Shown: in pieces, positions 16,055-24,098 of the stretch
How positions within the stretch are numbered: the stretch's first letter is position 1
How the letters are laid out: every line of letters begins with the position of its first letter
From: Alphaproteobacteria bacterium
GTDB taxonomy: Bacteria; Pseudomonadota; Alphaproteobacteria; JACZXZ01
Direction: 5' to 3'
DNA length: 35,474 nucleotides
Assembly: GCA_035625915.1 (NCBI GenBank)
Contig: DASPOR010000123.1
Span: 1-35,474 of the forward strand
Program-made: the position numbers and the translations under genes
The notes under the pieces: generated by a model
Told to the model about the DNA's origin: nothing
The model's database searches: none
The model's input: the letters and a program-made list of their open reading frames with translations, nothing else

Positions 16055-17491
16055 TCACCTCCGCTGGAACTCACGGCTTGCGAAGAGCAGGGTCAATTTC
16101 TCCACAGGGTCGCCGCTCGACGCGATGGCCTCGCGCGTTTGCGGCGCTGCAACGGGCGCGATCGTTTCCGCCAGGATCGCTTCGGCGGGAACCGCCCCGC
16201 CGATTTTCTTGGCGGCCGCGTTCGCCCATTCGATCCGATGCATGAGCGCCTCGGGGCCAAGCCAGTCCTCCCCCCTGTCCGGCCATCCCGCGGGCGATGG
16301 TGCGGAGAACGGGCCTTGATCGAGCATGCGGAGGGATTGGATGAGAAGCTTACCGTCGCTGGGCCTAGCACCCGTCGCGCGGACGAGCGAAACAACGTAA
16401 TCCTGGGGCGCCTTTACTTTCGCGAGCGGATCGGTCCACGCTTCGGGCGAGTCGATTGCGGCGCGCGTGACTTCCTTGAGATCGCCGCCGGTGCGCTGAA
16501 AGACTGCGGCAATCCGCTCCACGGCCGCCGGCGGCGGATCGTCCGCAATAAAGTGGCGCGCCAATTTCTCCGCGACGTGCTTCGCGGTCGAGGGATGGCG
16601 CGAGAGTGCTGCGAGAGCTGTCAGCGTTTCGCCCTGCCCGCTCTCGGGATAGGTCACGCCGAGGAGCGACTTCGGACCGGGCTCGTGAATGCGGGGTTCG
16701 AAATAAAAACGCCCGCCGTCCGGCTTGGCGATCGGCACGACGGTCCAACCCGTCAGCATGCGCGCCATCGCCTCGACGTCATGCTGGCCGTAACCGCCCT
16801 TCACGCCGAGCGTGTGCAGCTCAAGCAGCTCGCGCCCGAGATTTTCATTGATGCCGACGTTCCGGCCACGCTTCCCGGCGATCGAGTTTGGGCCAATCGA
16901 TCGCGCGTTATCGAGATAGATCAACATTGCGGGATGACGCACGACGGCGTTCAGCATGTCATGATATCGACCGAGCACATAGGGGCGGATCGCCTCGCGC
17001 TCAAATGGTCCACAAAGGCCCGCGATCTCCCCGCGCTGAATCGAAACGGTGAAGTGATTGGACCAGAACGTTACCATTCGCTCGACGAGTGGCGTTTCAC
17101 TGTCGATCGCGGCAAAGGTGCGCGCCTCGGTCTCCGAAAGATAAATTTCCCGGATCGGTTGATCGAGCCGGCTGAAGGCATTCGCACCCGCGTTCGGCGC
17201 CTCGGCCACGGTGGCCGGTGCCGGTTCGTTGACGGTGCTACGCATAAAAATTGGCCGCTGCGGCGCTGCGGCAACTTGGCGGCGCTGTTCATTCCTCTCG
17301 CGCCGGAGCGCGAAGAACTGGCGCATCTGATCCTCGGGGCTCGGAAGGGCGTCGAGTGCCCGAGGATTTACCGGGTGGTCGAGCTGAGCTGTTAACCATC
17401 CCTTGGGGTCGCTGGCCACAAGCTTAAGATCGCCGGGGCGCGGACCAAGACCGTAACGCGTCGTTGCGATGAAAGCTTTGTCTAAAGCCAT
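16055..17491 (-). CDS. DUF1800 domain-containing protein
   Basis: 478 residues of the DUF1800 family, whose molecular function is not established. The motifs are clear: ATTRYGLGPRPGDL at the N-terminus, MVTFWSNHFTVS, RHPAMLIYLDN, INENLGRELLELHTLGVKGGYGQHDV, MLTGWTV, and a C-terminal ASREFQRR. No N-terminal signal peptide is apparent, whereas the partner DUF1501 protein has a Tat signal. The stop codon overlaps the ribosome-binding site of the DUF1501 gene (four bases from stop to ATG), so the two are almost certainly co-translated. The 231-bp region upstream (17492-17722) holds a short AT-rich patch near 17595-17615 and a 12-bp palindrome at 17684-17695, but no assigned promoter. Confidence 0.93.
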   Translation of the reverse strand: MALDKAFIATTRYGLGPRPGDLKLVASDPKGWLTAQLDHPVNPRALDALPSPEDQMRQFFALRRERNEQRRQVAAAPQRPIFMRSTVNEPAPATVAEAPNAGANAFSRLDQPIREIYLSETEARTFAAIDSETPLVERMVTFWSNHFTVSIQRGEIAGLCGPFEREAIRPYVLGRYHDMLNAVVRHPAMLIYLDNARSIGPNSIAGKRGRNVGINENLGRELLELHTLGVKGGYGQHDVEAMARMLTGWTVVPIAKPDGGRFYFEPRIHEPGPKSLLGVTYPESGQGETLTALAALSRHPSTAKHVAEKLARHFIADDPPPAAVERIAAVFQRTGGDLKEVTRAAIDSPEAWTDPLAKVKAPQDYVVSLVRATGARPSDGKLLIQSLRMLDQGPFSAPSPAGWPDRGEDWLGPEALMHRIEWANAAAKKIGGAVPAEAILAETIAPVAAPQTREAIASSGDPVEKLTLLFASREFQRR

Positions 17492-17722
17492 TCGCGATCC
17501 TTAATGCCCGTCGAGCAGGGCGCTGCGCGAATGCGACCCGAGGAACGCTCTTCATTTGCGCAGGCGCTTTCAGTCCAGCATCTTGTTCATAAGAATACGT
17601 AAATATAGCGAAAACCCGGCGTCCGCTACGTGGCCCGAAATCGGAGCCCTTCTTTCAGGGCGTTCCGGCGGCGGATCCTCTATGGGGTCGACCCCGGGTC
17701 GAGCGCCGCATCCGCACTTCGG

Positions 17723-18547
17723 TCACGCCTGCGGTCGCCAGCGCAGCAGATAGCGCTCCAGCCGCTCGATCGTGAGATCGATACCGAGCACGACAATCGA
17801 AGTCAGGATCAAGCCGGCGAAGACGCCCGTCGTGTCGAACACACCCTGCGCCTGGGAGACGACGTAGCCGATGCCTTTGGCGGAGCCGATATATTCGCCG
17901 ACCACAGCACCGACGAGGGCGAAGCCAATCGAGGTGTGAAGGCTCGAAAAGATCCATGCCATCGCCGAGGGCAGGTAGACATAACGCATGAGTTGACGGT
18001 TCGAGGCTTGCAGCATGCGTGCGTTGTTTACGATCGCCGGGTTGACCTCGCGAACGCCCTGAAACGTATTGAAGAAGACAACGAAGAAAACGAGCGTGAC
18101 GCCGAGCGCAATTTTCGACGTCATCCCGAGCCCGAACCAGATGATAAGAATAGGAGCCAGGATCACGCGCGGTAGCGCATTGAAGACACGGATATACGGA
18201 TCGAACACCGCAGCCAGGAGTTCGACCCGTGCTAAAACGAGCCCCGCGGCAACGCCGCTCGCGATGCCGATTGCGAAGGCGGCCATGGCCTCGACAAGTG
18301 TCGTGAACAAATGGGGCCAGATATACCCCGTCTCGACCCATTCGACGATGCGCGCGCCAATGGCGGAGGGCCTGCTGAAAAAGAAGGAGTCGAGCCAGCC
18401 TATGCGAGCGGCGATTTCCCATGCACCGATCGTGACGACGAAAAACGCGACCTGGAGAACCAGGACGAGCAGACGGCTCGCGCGGCCCCGTGCCGTCACG
18501 ACGGCGATCGGTCCTTCACGCGCCATGCGCGGGTATTCCGTCGGCAC
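17723..18547 (-). CDS. ABC transporter permease, SsuC/TauC/ThiX type
   Basis: Integral membrane permease of 274 residues with about six spans. The N-terminal span is LLVLVLQVAFFVVTIGAWEIAA. The family EAA-loop region reads EVNPAIVNNARMLQASNRQLMRYVYLPSAMAWIFSSLHTS, and the C-terminus ends ERLERYLLRWRPQA, a typical SsuC/TauC ending. The start is uncertain: GTG at 18547 (overlapping the ATPase gene by 32 bp) or ATG at 18526 (11-bp overlap). Either way it is translationally coupled to the ATPase. It forms an importer with the two upstream genes; the transported compound is unknown. Confidence 0.92.
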   Translation of the reverse strand: MPTEYPRMAREGPIAVVTARGRASRLLVLVLQVAFFVVTIGAWEIAARIGWLDSFFFSRPSAIGARIVEWVETGYIWPHLFTTLVEAMAAFAIGIASGVAAGLVLARVELLAAVFDPYIRVFNALPRVILAPILIIWFGLGMTSKIALGVTLVFFVVFFNTFQGVREVNPAIVNNARMLQASNRQLMRYVYLPSAMAWIFSSLHTSIGFALVGAVVGEYIGSAKGIGYVVSQAQGVFDTTGVFAGLILTSIVVLGIDLTIERLERYLLRWRPQA

Positions 18548-19352
18548 CCCCGGCGTTTTTCATCACCTCCTCGCGCAGATCCGCCCAGATTCTTTTATAG
18601 ATTGCGTTGAACGCAGGCAGAAGCCTGATCTCCGCCACATCGCGCGGGCGCGGGAGGGCGATCGGATAGTCACCCTTGATCCGCGCAGGCCCGCTCGACA
18701 TAACGATGACACGGTCGCCGAGCGCAATGGCCTCTTCGAGGTCGTGAGTTATGAAGAGGACTGTCTTATTCGACCCCTGCCAAAGTTCGAGGAGCTCGTT
18801 TTCCATGATCTGGCGCGTCTGCACGTCGAGCGCACCGAACGGTTCATCCATCAGTAAAATGCGGGGATCGACGATCCACGCCTGGGCGATCGCAACTCGT
18901 TTGCGCATACCGCCCGAAAGCTGATGGGGAAACCGATCCTCGAAGCCGGTGAGCCTCACGCGAGCGAGCCAGCCGCGTGCGGCTTCGCTCGCTTGGACGC
19001 GCGGCACACCGCGAAACACGAGACCGAGAGTCACGTTGTCGAGCACGGTGCGCCAAGGCAGGAGTGCATCTTCTTGAAAAAGATAGGCCGCATGCCGATT
19101 GATGCCCTTGAGAGCTTCGCCGAATACGCTAACGACGCCCTCGGGTGGTGCCAGCAATCCAGCCGCGGCGTTGAGCAGGGTCGATTTACCGCAGCCTGAC
19201 GGTCCGACGAGTGCGACGAACGTGCCATCCTCGACCCGCAGGTCGATATTGCTCATGACCGTTTGGACAAGGCCAGCGGGTGTCGCGAATCGGATTGTCA
19301 CGCGATCGAAGGCAATCGCCGCCGAATTCGCTTCCATCGCATCGGTGCCCAC
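18516..19352 (-). CDS. ABC transporter ATPase, SsuB/TauB type
   Basis: 278-residue ATPase with Walker A GPSGCGKS near residues 50-57, Q-loop LFQEDALLPWRTV, signature LSGGMRKR, Walker B ILLMDEPFGALD and H-loop FITHDLEEAIALGDR. DEPFGALD and the HDLEEA form are characteristic of the nitrate/sulfonate/taurine (NitT/TauT) group. The start is GTG at 19352, 11 nt after the binding-protein stop, with AGG close by; an ATG at 19337 is possible but lacks a ribosome-binding site. It is the middle gene of the three-gene importer. Confidence 0.94.
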   Translation of the reverse strand: MGTDAMEANSAAIAFDRVTIRFATPAGLVQTVMSNIDLRVEDGTFVALVGPSGCGKSTLLNAAAGLLAPPEGVVSVFGEALKGINRHAAYLFQEDALLPWRTVLDNVTLGLVFRGVPRVQASEAARGWLARVRLTGFEDRFPHQLSGGMRKRVAIAQAWIVDPRILLMDEPFGALDVQTRQIMENELLELWQGSNKTVLFITHDLEEAIALGDRVIVMSSGPARIKGDYPIALPRPRDVAEIRLLPAFNAIYKRIWADLREEVMKNAGGADGIPAHGA

Positions 19353-19363
19353 GGGGCCAACCT

Positions 19364-20440
19364 TCAGTTTGTCGGGGCCCCAAATCTAGCGGCGGCTTTT
19401 TCGGCAAAGGCGTTGGTGTAAGTCTTCGTCACGTCGACATGTGCAGCAGCAACCTCGGGGTTCGACTGACTGAAAACGGCGAGGACAGCCTCCGCCCCTT
19501 TTGCATCCATGAGGCCATTGACCGAGTACATGGGGAGGGTGTTCTTGAGTGCCGCGATATAGAGCGCGCGATCCTCGCCCACATATTCCGCCGGCATCTT
19601 CGCGGCGATTTCCTCCGCCGTATGGGCGTGAATCCACTGAAGCGTCTCGACGATAGCGTCGGTCAGCATCTGCGCTTCGGCGCCGTGATCCTTTACCCAA
19701 TCCGCGAGGCCGTAGATTGCGCCACCGGGATAGTCGCCCCCGAATGTCTTGCGCGTGTCCGCCTCGCTGCGCGTGTCGAGGAGAATGCGGACGTCCTTGT
19801 TTCGGCCCTCGAGCTGCGTGACCGCAGGATCGAGCATCACGGCCGCCTGAACCTGCCCTTGCTCCATCGCCGCCACGGCCGTCGCATCGAGCCCGACGCC
19901 CAGAACGGAAACCTTGCCGGGATCGATGTTCGCTTTGCTCAGCGCGTACTTCAGGAAGAAATCGGTCGACGATCCAGGCGCCGACACGCCGACCTTCTGG
20001 CCCACCAGATCGGCGACGCTCTTGATCTGCGCCGTGCTCTTTGGCGAAACGACAAGGACCAAACCCGGAAAACGATCGTAGACGACGAACGCTGCGAGAA
20101 ATTTGCCTTTGGGTGCGAGATTGACCGTGTGGTCGTAATACCCCGACACCACGTCGGCACTGCCGCCGAGCACCGCGGTCAGCGCTTGAGAACCGCCTTT
20201 GAGATTGATCAGTTCCGCGTCGATACCGTTCTTTTCATAGAATCCAAGCTGACCGGCAAGCACCGTCGGCAGATAACAAAGGCAGGTGGCGCCGCCGACC
20301 GCAATCCTCACATGGGGCTTATCCGCGGCATTCGAAGCGCCGGCACCGAAAGTCAGGCCAGCGACAAATGTTATGCATGCAAGAAAGTATGCCCATCCAA
20401 TGCTACGACCGCGAGCCGGCCGATTTGCCCTCGAAATCAT
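19364..20440 (-). CDS. ABC transporter substrate-binding protein, NMT1/SsuA-like
   Basis: 358 residues with a signal peptide (span WAYFLACITFVAGLTF, cleavage near SNA-AD at residue 38). The mature domain has the NMT1/THI5-like order: VRIAVGGATCLCYLPTVLAGQLGFYEKNGIDAELINLKGGSQALTAVLGGSADVVSG split over two lobes, then VGQKVGVSAPGSSTDFFLKYAL. Members bind nitrate, sulfonates, taurine, pyrimidine precursors or other small ligands. Two cysteines (53 and 55, CLC) sit in the first ligand-facing loop, which is unusual. GGAGGAG precedes the ATG. It is the first gene of its operon and divergent from the dehydratase gene. Substrate cannot be assigned. Confidence 0.92.
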   Translation of the reverse strand: MISRANRPARGRSIGWAYFLACITFVAGLTFGAGASNAADKPHVRIAVGGATCLCYLPTVLAGQLGFYEKNGIDAELINLKGGSQALTAVLGGSADVVSGYYDHTVNLAPKGKFLAAFVVYDRFPGLVLVVSPKSTAQIKSVADLVGQKVGVSAPGSSTDFFLKYALSKANIDPGKVSVLGVGLDATAVAAMEQGQVQAAVMLDPAVTQLEGRNKDVRILLDTRSEADTRKTFGGDYPGGAIYGLADWVKDHGAEAQMLTDAIVETLQWIHAHTAEEIAAKMPAEYVGEDRALYIAALKNTLPMYSVNGLMDAKGAEAVLAVFSQSNPEVAAAHVDVTKTYTNAFAEKAAARFGAPTN

Positions 20441-21018
20441 TGCTCCTCCAACGTTTTTCAGTTTTTGCTTATCGAGCCGTTTTGAGAATCAGCCTTACCC
20501 TATCGGTCGATTTAGGGCACTTCAAGGGGGGGTGTCGATCCGGTCGCTCCTGGTTTGGACTGCGCTGGACCGCGCCTAACCTCGGCGCGCCGGCAGCGCT
20601 TTGTGCGACCGAATATCGAATGGGACCGTTGGCGATCTCGGGTCGGCGATCAAAGAGCTATTACCGCCAACATCGCCACAACGATGAACCACGACGAATA
20701 AACGTCACGATGTGTCATGACCTGGTCCTTTTTATGAACTCTACTCATTGCACCCTCAAACGGCCTGTTTCCGCCTTTGGAGCCTCGGCTCTCGGTCGGA
20801 GGCTCGGCCAAGTTCGGGGGAGATTAGACCTCTCTCATCGGTCGATATATGACGCCCGTCACAACCGAAGCGTGACCGAAATCACATCCGCCACCGCCCC
20901 GCGATTGGAGGAGGGTGGACAAAACCATGGGAGTTGACCGGCATTCTTCGATATGCCTGTCATAACCATGATCCCGCTGGCGTCGCCGTCGGCGGTACGG
21001 CCAGAGGAGAAGCGCACG
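20441..21018. promoter_or_regulatory. 578-bp divergent intergenic region (importer / dehydratase)
   Basis: This must hold promoters for the minus-strand importer and the plus-strand dehydratase. Open frames here (for example 20368-20937) look like chance ORFs. A 7-bp perfect inverted repeat, GAGCCTC (20780-20786) and GAGGCTC (20799-20805), with a 12-nt loop, is the only structured element noted. AGGAG at 21004-21008 serves the dehydratase start. I could not place -10/-35 boxes with confidence. Confidence 0.5.
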
Positions 21019-22758
21019 ATGGCCCGAAATGACCCCCGCAAGAGCCAGAATGGCGGCGATAATTCCGGTGCCAGCCGGGGTTTTACCCGGGGCTTGACCC
21101 AATACGGCGACCCCGGCTTCGCGGCGTATCTGCGGCGCTCATTCGCACGCTCGATGGGATACTCAAGCGACATGCTCAGGCGCCCCGTGGTCGGGATCGC
21201 CAACGCCGCGAGTGGGCTCAATAATTGTCATCGCCACTTTCCCGAACTGATCGAGGCGACGAAGCGCGGAATTCTTGCGGCTGGCGGTTTGCCGCTCGAG
21301 TTTCCAACCATTTCTCTGGGTGAGCCATACCTCACGCCGACCAGCATGATGTTCCGGAACCTCATGGCCATGGACGTCGAGGAAATGGTGCGCGCCCAAC
21401 CGCTCGACGCGGTCGTCCTGGTCGGCGGTTGCGATAAGACCGTCCCCGCTCAGCTCATGGGGGCGGCCTCGGCCGGCACCCCTGCCATCCAGCTTCTCGC
21501 GGGACCGATGATGACCGGGCGCTACCGGGAACACCGGCTTGGAGCCTGTACCGATTGCCGGCGCTTTTGGGCGCAGTACCGTTCGGGGCAGATCGATGCC
21601 GAAGAAATCGAACTGATCGAAGGACGCCTCGCCACAACGGCCGGCACTTGCGCCGTAATGGGAACCGCCAGCACCATGGCCTGCATTGCGGAGACGCTTG
21701 GCATGATCCTCCCGGGCAGTGCCGCGATTCCGGCCGTGCATGCCGACCGGCTTCGTGCCGCTGAGGCGACGGGTGCACGCGCGGTGAGCCTCGCCGGCTC
21801 CGGACTCAGCCCCGACAAGCTCATCACCGAACACTCAGTCGAGAACGCGTTACGCGTTTTGCTCGCACTCGGGGGATCGACCAACGGGATCATCCATTTG
21901 ACTGCGATCGCGGGTAGGCTCGGGATTAAGGTGTCGCTGACCCGTCTCAACGCGCTCAGCGACGAAACCCCGGTTCTCGTCGATCTCAAGCCGGCGGGCG
22001 AGCACTATATGGAGGATTTTTTCGCAGCAGGTTCGATGAGTGCTGTCCTCCACGAGCTCAAACCCCTCCTTCACCTCGATTGCCTCACGATCACGGGCGA
22101 AACGCTCGGCGACCGGCTCGCCGAGGCGCCGGGCTGGGTGGACCGGCGGATCATCCACAGTCTCGGTCAGCCACTTCAGGCGCAGGGCGGTCTTGTTGCA
22201 CTTTTCGGATCCCTGGCGCCAAGCGGTGCAATCCTGAAGCGTGCCGCAGCCTCGGAGCGCCTTTTCGAGACCGTGGGCCGCGCCGTGGTCTTCTCCTCGC
22301 TCGAGGATCTGGCGGCGAGGGTTGACGATCCTGCCCTCGACGTGACCCCCGAGGACTTTCTTGTTCTCCAAAATGCCGGCCCGAAAAGCGCTGCCGCGAT
22401 GCCAGAGGCCGGCTACCTGCCGATCCCCGCCAAACTCGCCCGTGCCGGGGTCAAGGACATGGTGCGCATATCCGACGCGCGCATGAGCGGCACCGCATTT
22501 GGAACAATTGTGCTCCATGTCACACCCGATTCGGCTTCGGGCGGACCTTTGGCGCTCGTCCGCAACGGCGATCGGGTTCGCTTGAGCGTTAAGGAACGGC
22601 AGCTCGATCTTCTGGTCGATGAGGAGACGTTAGCGGCGCGGCGCCAGGGCGTCGAGCAGCCGCCGCGCCCAAAACGCGGATATGCAAGGCTTTTCCATGA
22701 AGCCGTGCTGCAAGCCGACGAGGGATGCGATTTCGACTTTCTGCGCGCCGCGACGTGA
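21019..22758 (+). CDS. IlvD/Edd-family sugar-acid dehydratase (arabinonate/xylonate type)
   Basis: 579 residues, the length I recall for rhizobial L-arabinonate dehydratase. Iron-sulfur and metal ligands are visible: Cys70 (NNCHRHF), Cys138 (GGCDKT, with Lys140 as the carbamylatable lysine) and Cys211 (AGTCAVMGTASTM). Their spacings of 68 and 73 residues equal those of the arabinonate dehydratase cysteines 59/127/200. The catalytic Ser is at 490 (DARMSGTAFG). It likely converts an aldonate to the 2-keto-3-deoxy acid; dihydroxyacid dehydratase IlvD itself is less likely, because IlvD has different surrounding motifs. The ATG at 21019 was chosen for its AGGAG; the 22 upstream codons lack a ribosome-binding site. 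A DapA-family gene at the right edge could act on the product, though it is 12 kb away. Confidence 0.92.
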   Translation: MARNDPRKSQNGGDNSGASRGFTRGLTQYGDPGFAAYLRRSFARSMGYSSDMLRRPVVGIANAASGLNNCHRHFPELIEATKRGILAAGGLPLEFPTISLGEPYLTPTSMMFRNLMAMDVEEMVRAQPLDAVVLVGGCDKTVPAQLMGAASAGTPAIQLLAGPMMTGRYREHRLGACTDCRRFWAQYRSGQIDAEEIELIEGRLATTAGTCAVMGTASTMACIAETLGMILPGSAAIPAVHADRLRAAEATGARAVSLAGSGLSPDKLITEHSVENALRVLLALGGSTNGIIHLTAIAGRLGIKVSLTRLNALSDETPVLVDLKPAGEHYMEDFFAAGSMSAVLHELKPLLHLDCLTITGETLGDRLAEAPGWVDRRIIHSLGQPLQAQGGLVALFGSLAPSGAILKRAAASERLFETVGRAVVFSSLEDLAARVDDPALDVTPEDFLVLQNAGPKSAAAMPEAGYLPIPAKLARAGVKDMVRISDARMSGTAFGTIVLHVTPDSASGGPLALVRNGDRVRLSVKERQLDLLVDEETLAARRQGVEQPPRPKRGYARLFHEAVLQADEGCDFDFLRAAT

Positions 22759-22815
22759 TCGATCCCGTGCAAGCGCACAATCGGCATTTGGGTACCATTA
22801 AAGCTAAGAGAATGT

Positions 22816-22844
22816 TTAGACTTTGGTGGGTATCGTGGTATGAT
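22816..22844 (+). promoter_or_regulatory. Candidate extended -10 promoter for the small membrane protein gene
   Basis: TGGTATGAT (TATGAT at 22839-22844 preceded by TGG) is an extended -10 match in an AT-richer patch. A weak -35 (TTAGAC, 22816-22821) sits 17 nt upstream. The predicted transcript start is about 60 nt before the ORF at 22912. Only the -10 part is convincing. Confidence 0.4.
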
Positions 22845-22911
22845 TTTAGCATATGGTTCCTGGAGCCGTCGCGGTTGGCACACTCGCCCGCCGAAAAGAG
22901 GGTCAGAGGCC

Positions 22912-23139
22912 ATGAAAAGACAGGATTTAAGGGCTTCAATTGTCATCGCCGCCGCTTGGCTGCTGGGCATCACGGCGTATTCGATCTTAAAGCCACCTGC
23001 CTTCTCCGGCCACGAAAGTGCCATTTACAACGCGAACGATGCGGTACCCGCCTCGGACCAAACTTTCCAGGACGAGCGGGCCCCCAAGCATAACAAACAA
23101 CCGGTTCGCTGGGCGCATCAGCGCTGGGGCGCTGTCTAG
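22912..23139 (+). CDS. Small membrane-anchored protein of unknown function
   Basis: 75 residues, not recognised. A short basic N-terminus (MKRQDLR) is followed by one hydrophobic segment (IVIAAAWLLGITAYSIL, about residues 10-26), then about 48 hydrophilic residues ending in a Lys/Arg/Trp-rich tail (HNKQPVRWAHQRWGAV). The hydrophobic part could be an anchor or an uncleaved signal. The start was chosen because AGAGG lies just upstream and a candidate extended -10 promoter lies about 70 bp further up. It lies between the dehydratase and GST genes on the same strand. A chance ORF cannot be excluded. Confidence 0.5.
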   Translation: MKRQDLRASIVIAAAWLLGITAYSILKPPAFSGHESAIYNANDAVPASDQTFQDERAPKHNKQPVRWAHQRWGAV

Positions 23140-23371
23140 TCCCCTTCTCGAACGTTAATTTGCCGTCTCAAAGGCCGTCCGCCATAAAGGCGAGGCGAGT
23201 CGTACGCTTGCACGGCTCCAAGGTATGGCGCCCTCTGGCCAACGTTATCGCTCGCGGCGACGAGCCGCCTTGCCCGTTCCGCTTTGCGCCGCCATGCTTT
23301 ATTTTTCCGGGCCGACCGAAGATGCCGGCCGCGCTCATTTCCCGCGGGACCGGTCGGGAAGGAGCCATGCG

Positions 23372-24001
23372 ATGAAACTTTACGACTGCAAGCCAGCACC
23401 CAATCCGCGCCGTGCACGAATGTTCATGGCCGAAAAAGGCATCGAAATTCCGACGATCCAAGTCGATCTGCGGGCAGGCGAACATCTTAAGCCCGCCTAT
23501 CGCGCCATCAATCCCCAATGCGTGGTGCCGTATCTAGTGCTCGATGACGGAGCCGGCATCGGAGAAGTGGTCGCAATTTGGCGTTATCTCGAGGAGACTC
23601 ATCCGACACCTCAACTTCTGGGCGTCGACCCCGAGGACAAGGCCATCGTCGCCATGTGGCAACATCGGATGGAACTCGACGGCTTCCAGGCGGTGGGCGA
23701 GGCCTTTCGCAATTCCACACCTGGGTTCAAGGGTCGCGCACTCGCCGGGCCGCACGATTACGAGCAAATTCCCGCACTCGCCGAACGCGGCAAGGCGCGC
23801 ACGCTCGACTTCTTCGACGATATCGACAAGCGGCTCGGCGAGAGCGAATTTATCGCGGGTCCGCGGTTTACCGCCGCCGACATCGACGCATTCGTCGCGA
23901 TCGAGTTCGCCCGCTGGATCAAGCTTGCCGTACCGGCCGCATGCAAGAACGTGACGCGTTGGCACAATGCCGTCTCGGCGAGACCGAGTGCTTCGGCGTG
24001 A
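23372..24001 (+). CDS. Glutathione S-transferase family protein
   Basis: 209 residues with the canonical two-domain GST layout. The N-terminal thioredoxin-like half contains MKLYDCKPAPNPRRARMFMAEKG and a glutathione-contacting NPQCVVPYLVLDDG, followed by GEVVAIWRYLEETHP. The helical C-terminal half contains RLGESEFIAGPRFTAADIDAFVAIEFA, the N-capping box of GSTs. Pro or Asn occupies the usual catalytic Ser/Cys position (PAPNPRR), so the activating residue is uncertain. AAGGAG lies seven bases before the ATG; upstream codons back to 23225 have no homology. It may be co-transcribed with the FAD oxidoreductase 97 bp downstream. Confidence 0.92.
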   Translation: MKLYDCKPAPNPRRARMFMAEKGIEIPTIQVDLRAGEHLKPAYRAINPQCVVPYLVLDDGAGIGEVVAIWRYLEETHPTPQLLGVDPEDKAIVAMWQHRMELDGFQAVGEAFRNSTPGFKGRALAGPHDYEQIPALAERGKARTLDFFDDIDKRLGESEFIAGPRFTAADIDAFVAIEFARWIKLAVPAACKNVTRWHNAVSARPSASA

Positions 24002-24098
24002 CCATGGCCCGTCCAACGGCGGTGACGATGCAGCATTGCTCGGGTCCGCAGCGCCGGGTGTGCCCGCGAACCCGGCATCGGCAGAGGGGAGATGCGCG

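Noticed and set aside
15917..17395. 492-codon plus-strand ORF antisense to the DUF1800 gene
   Set aside because: The minus-strand frame shows clear DUF1800 motifs and coupling to DUF1501; the antisense frame has none.
17684..17695. 12-bp perfect palindrome GGGGTCGACCCC left of the permease stop
   Set aside because: No loop, T-tract or repeat elsewhere; palindromes of this size are expected occasionally in GC-rich DNA.
20953..21018. Earlier start for the dehydratase gene
   Set aside because: No ribosome-binding site before 20953 and the 22 extra residues are not family-like; AGGAG supports 21019.
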